A DNA stretch of 30,366 bases from a virus. A program made the position numbers and the translations under genes. The stretch spans positions 1 through 30,366 of the IMG/VR virus record IMGVR_UViG_3300025141_016476, one strand, 5' to 3'. A model generated the notes under the pieces. It was not told the DNA's origin. It did no database searches and saw only the letters and a list, made by a program, of their open reading frames with translations. Shown piece by piece: positions 29,721 to 30,366 of this stretch (positions within the stretch are counted from its first letter, which is position 1; each line of letters begins with the position of its first letter).

Positions 29721-30146
29721 ATGAAAATAAAGTGGAATGAAATGCAACTCATATCAACGCATATATGCAAGACAAGAGACGTAGGAAATCATGGCAATTT
29801 ATTTGGCGGCGTAATGCTTGCTTGGTTAGATGAAGCAGGTGCAGCTTTTGCAGCAGAATTCGCAGAAACAGGGAAAATTGTGACAAAGCATATTTCAGCT
29901 TTAGATTTTCAAAGAGCAGTTCGACCAGGGCAACTTATAAAGATATATGGGAAAATTGCGCATCTTGGGCGATCTTCTTTAAAAATTGATATTGAAGCAC
30001 GACGACATAGTGTATATAATGGAACACAAAAAAATGTATGCAAGTGTCAAATGGTTTTTGTCAGGATTGATGGTGATGGAGAGCCTGTTCCAATAGCCCC
30101 ACATATACGAAAAAAAATAATAAAGGAGACCAATAATGAGACTTGA
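29721..30146 (+). CDS. Acyl-CoA thioesterase, hotdog fold (YciA/BFIT-like)
   Basis: 141 aa, AAAGGA about 14 nt before ATG. Hotdog-fold thioesterases hydrolyse acyl-CoA to the free acid and CoA. The active-site block NHGNLFGGVMLAWLDEAGAA has the family pattern N-x-x-G-G-x-x-M-x-W-x-D with the catalytic Asp. ALDFQRAVRPGQLIKIYGKIAHLGRSSLKIDIEARRHS is the central strand segment that follows it (quoted here as two adjoining parts of fewer than twenty residues: ALDFQRAVRPGQLIKIYG and KIAHLGRSSLKIDIEARR). Length is close to E. coli YciA (132 aa). It overlaps the VOC-fold gene by 11 bp. Cargo is unknown. The gene is unusual in a phage; interference with host lipid or CoA metabolism is a guess. Confidence 0.88.
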   Translation: MKIKWNEMQLISTHICKTRDVGNHGNLFGGVMLAWLDEAGAAFAAEFAETGKIVTKHISALDFQRAVRPGQLIKIYGKIAHLGRSSLKIDIEARRHSVYNGTQKNVCKCQMVFVRIDGDGEPVPIAPHIRKKIIKETNNET

Positions 30147-30366
30147 TCATATTGCATATAGGGTGAGAAATAGAGAAAAAGCTGTACAATTTTTTAAAAA
30201 ATGTTTAGGTTATGATATATCACCTGATCTAAAAGAAGGATTTGATATACAGTTTGAAGATGGGACAATGGCAAAATGTTTTGCATTAGTTCCGCCTGAA
30301 TCAAAGAGCACATGCAGGGAGCGAATATTTACAGGAATATTTGGAATAGAAGCTCATGCTGCTCCT
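30136..30366 (+). CDS. VOC-superfamily (glyoxalase-like) protein, 3' truncated by window edge
   Basis: The frame is open from ATG 30136 (AAAGGAGA upstream) to the window end, giving 77 residues. It starts MRLDHIAYRVRNREKAVQFF, then KKCLGYDISPDLKEGFDIQF, the beta-alpha-beta-beta-beta start of a VOC module with the first metal-ligand His (H5) in L-D-H-I-A. The continuation (MAKCFALVPPESKS ... GIEAHAAP) includes a further His. VOC members include glyoxalase I, methylmalonyl-CoA epimerase, dioxygenases and fosfomycin-type resistance enzymes. The coupling to an acyl-CoA thioesterase could point to CoA metabolism, but the class cannot be decided from half a protein. Confidence 0.75.
   Translation, partial: MRLDHIAYRVRNREKAVQFFKKCLGYDISPDLKEGFDIQFEDGTMAKCFALVPPESKSTCRERIFTGIFGIEAHAAP

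Overview
The window reads as 30.4 kb of a large, AT-rich tailed-phage (Caudoviricetes) genome. It is dense with short, often overlapping genes (ATGA, TAATG and GTGA junctions; GTG and TTG starts are common), almost all on the + strand. Phage hallmarks are a replicative DNA polymerase, a FEN-type nuclease, a nucleotide-salvage battery, a GroEL, a sigma factor, holin/spanin-like membrane proteins, acidic core-like proteins, and a tail-fibre gene with its Phage_tail_APC-type chaperone. The host is probably a Gram-negative, likely aquatic bacterium: two exported genes carry lipoprotein-type signals, and the phage IscU and GMP reductase are of proteobacterial type. No ribosomal, tRNA or CRISPR element was seen, and no terminase, portal or major capsid gene lies in the window. 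The phage lineage cannot be named from sequence reading alone.

Layout. (1) 2-8083: the C-terminal part of a DnaE-like polymerase and five small proteins, then nucleotide and cofactor genes: GMP reductase, a nucleotide kinase fused to a thymidylate-synthase-like domain, dUTPase, sugar-nucleotide epimerase, thymidine kinase, DHH phosphoesterase, IscU and dCMP deaminase. (2) 8091-17506: virion- or core-like proteins, several with a short basic N-terminus followed by a [L/I/M]-x-E motif as in T4 prohead-protease substrates. Among them are a complete Fe/Mn superoxide-dismutase-like protein and a pterin-carbinolamine-dehydratase-like protein. A holin/spanin-like trio (9730-10777) sits inside this block. 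(3) 17503-22398: FEN nuclease, GroEL, a sigma70-family factor that stops before region 4.2, a small HTH protein just after it, and small unknowns. (4) 22533-24772: a probable virion decoration or fibre-like protein, a nucleotidyltransferase and a eukaryotic-type phosphomannomutase. (5) 24837-27491: three exported proteins (VWA lipoprotein, membrane-anchored metzincin, thioredoxin-fold lipoprotein). (6) 27494-29658 on the - strand: a visibly GC-richer tail-fibre module with a decapitated LamG-like fragment at its end. (7) 29721 to the end: acyl-CoA thioesterase and the start of a VOC-fold protein.

How it may work together (inference). The nucleotide genes rebalance pools towards A and T and may make a modified pyrimidine, because the fused TS-like domain carries Asp where thymidylate synthase has Asn, as dCMP-acting relatives do. 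The truncated sigma fits the T4-late-like TATAAATA boxes seen in three short intergenic gaps, including the one before the sigma gene itself. GroEL would support folding of virion proteins. The epimerase, nucleotidyltransferase and phosphomannomutase suggest sugar activation for DNA or cell-surface modification. The exported trio and the thioesterase are the least phage-like parts.
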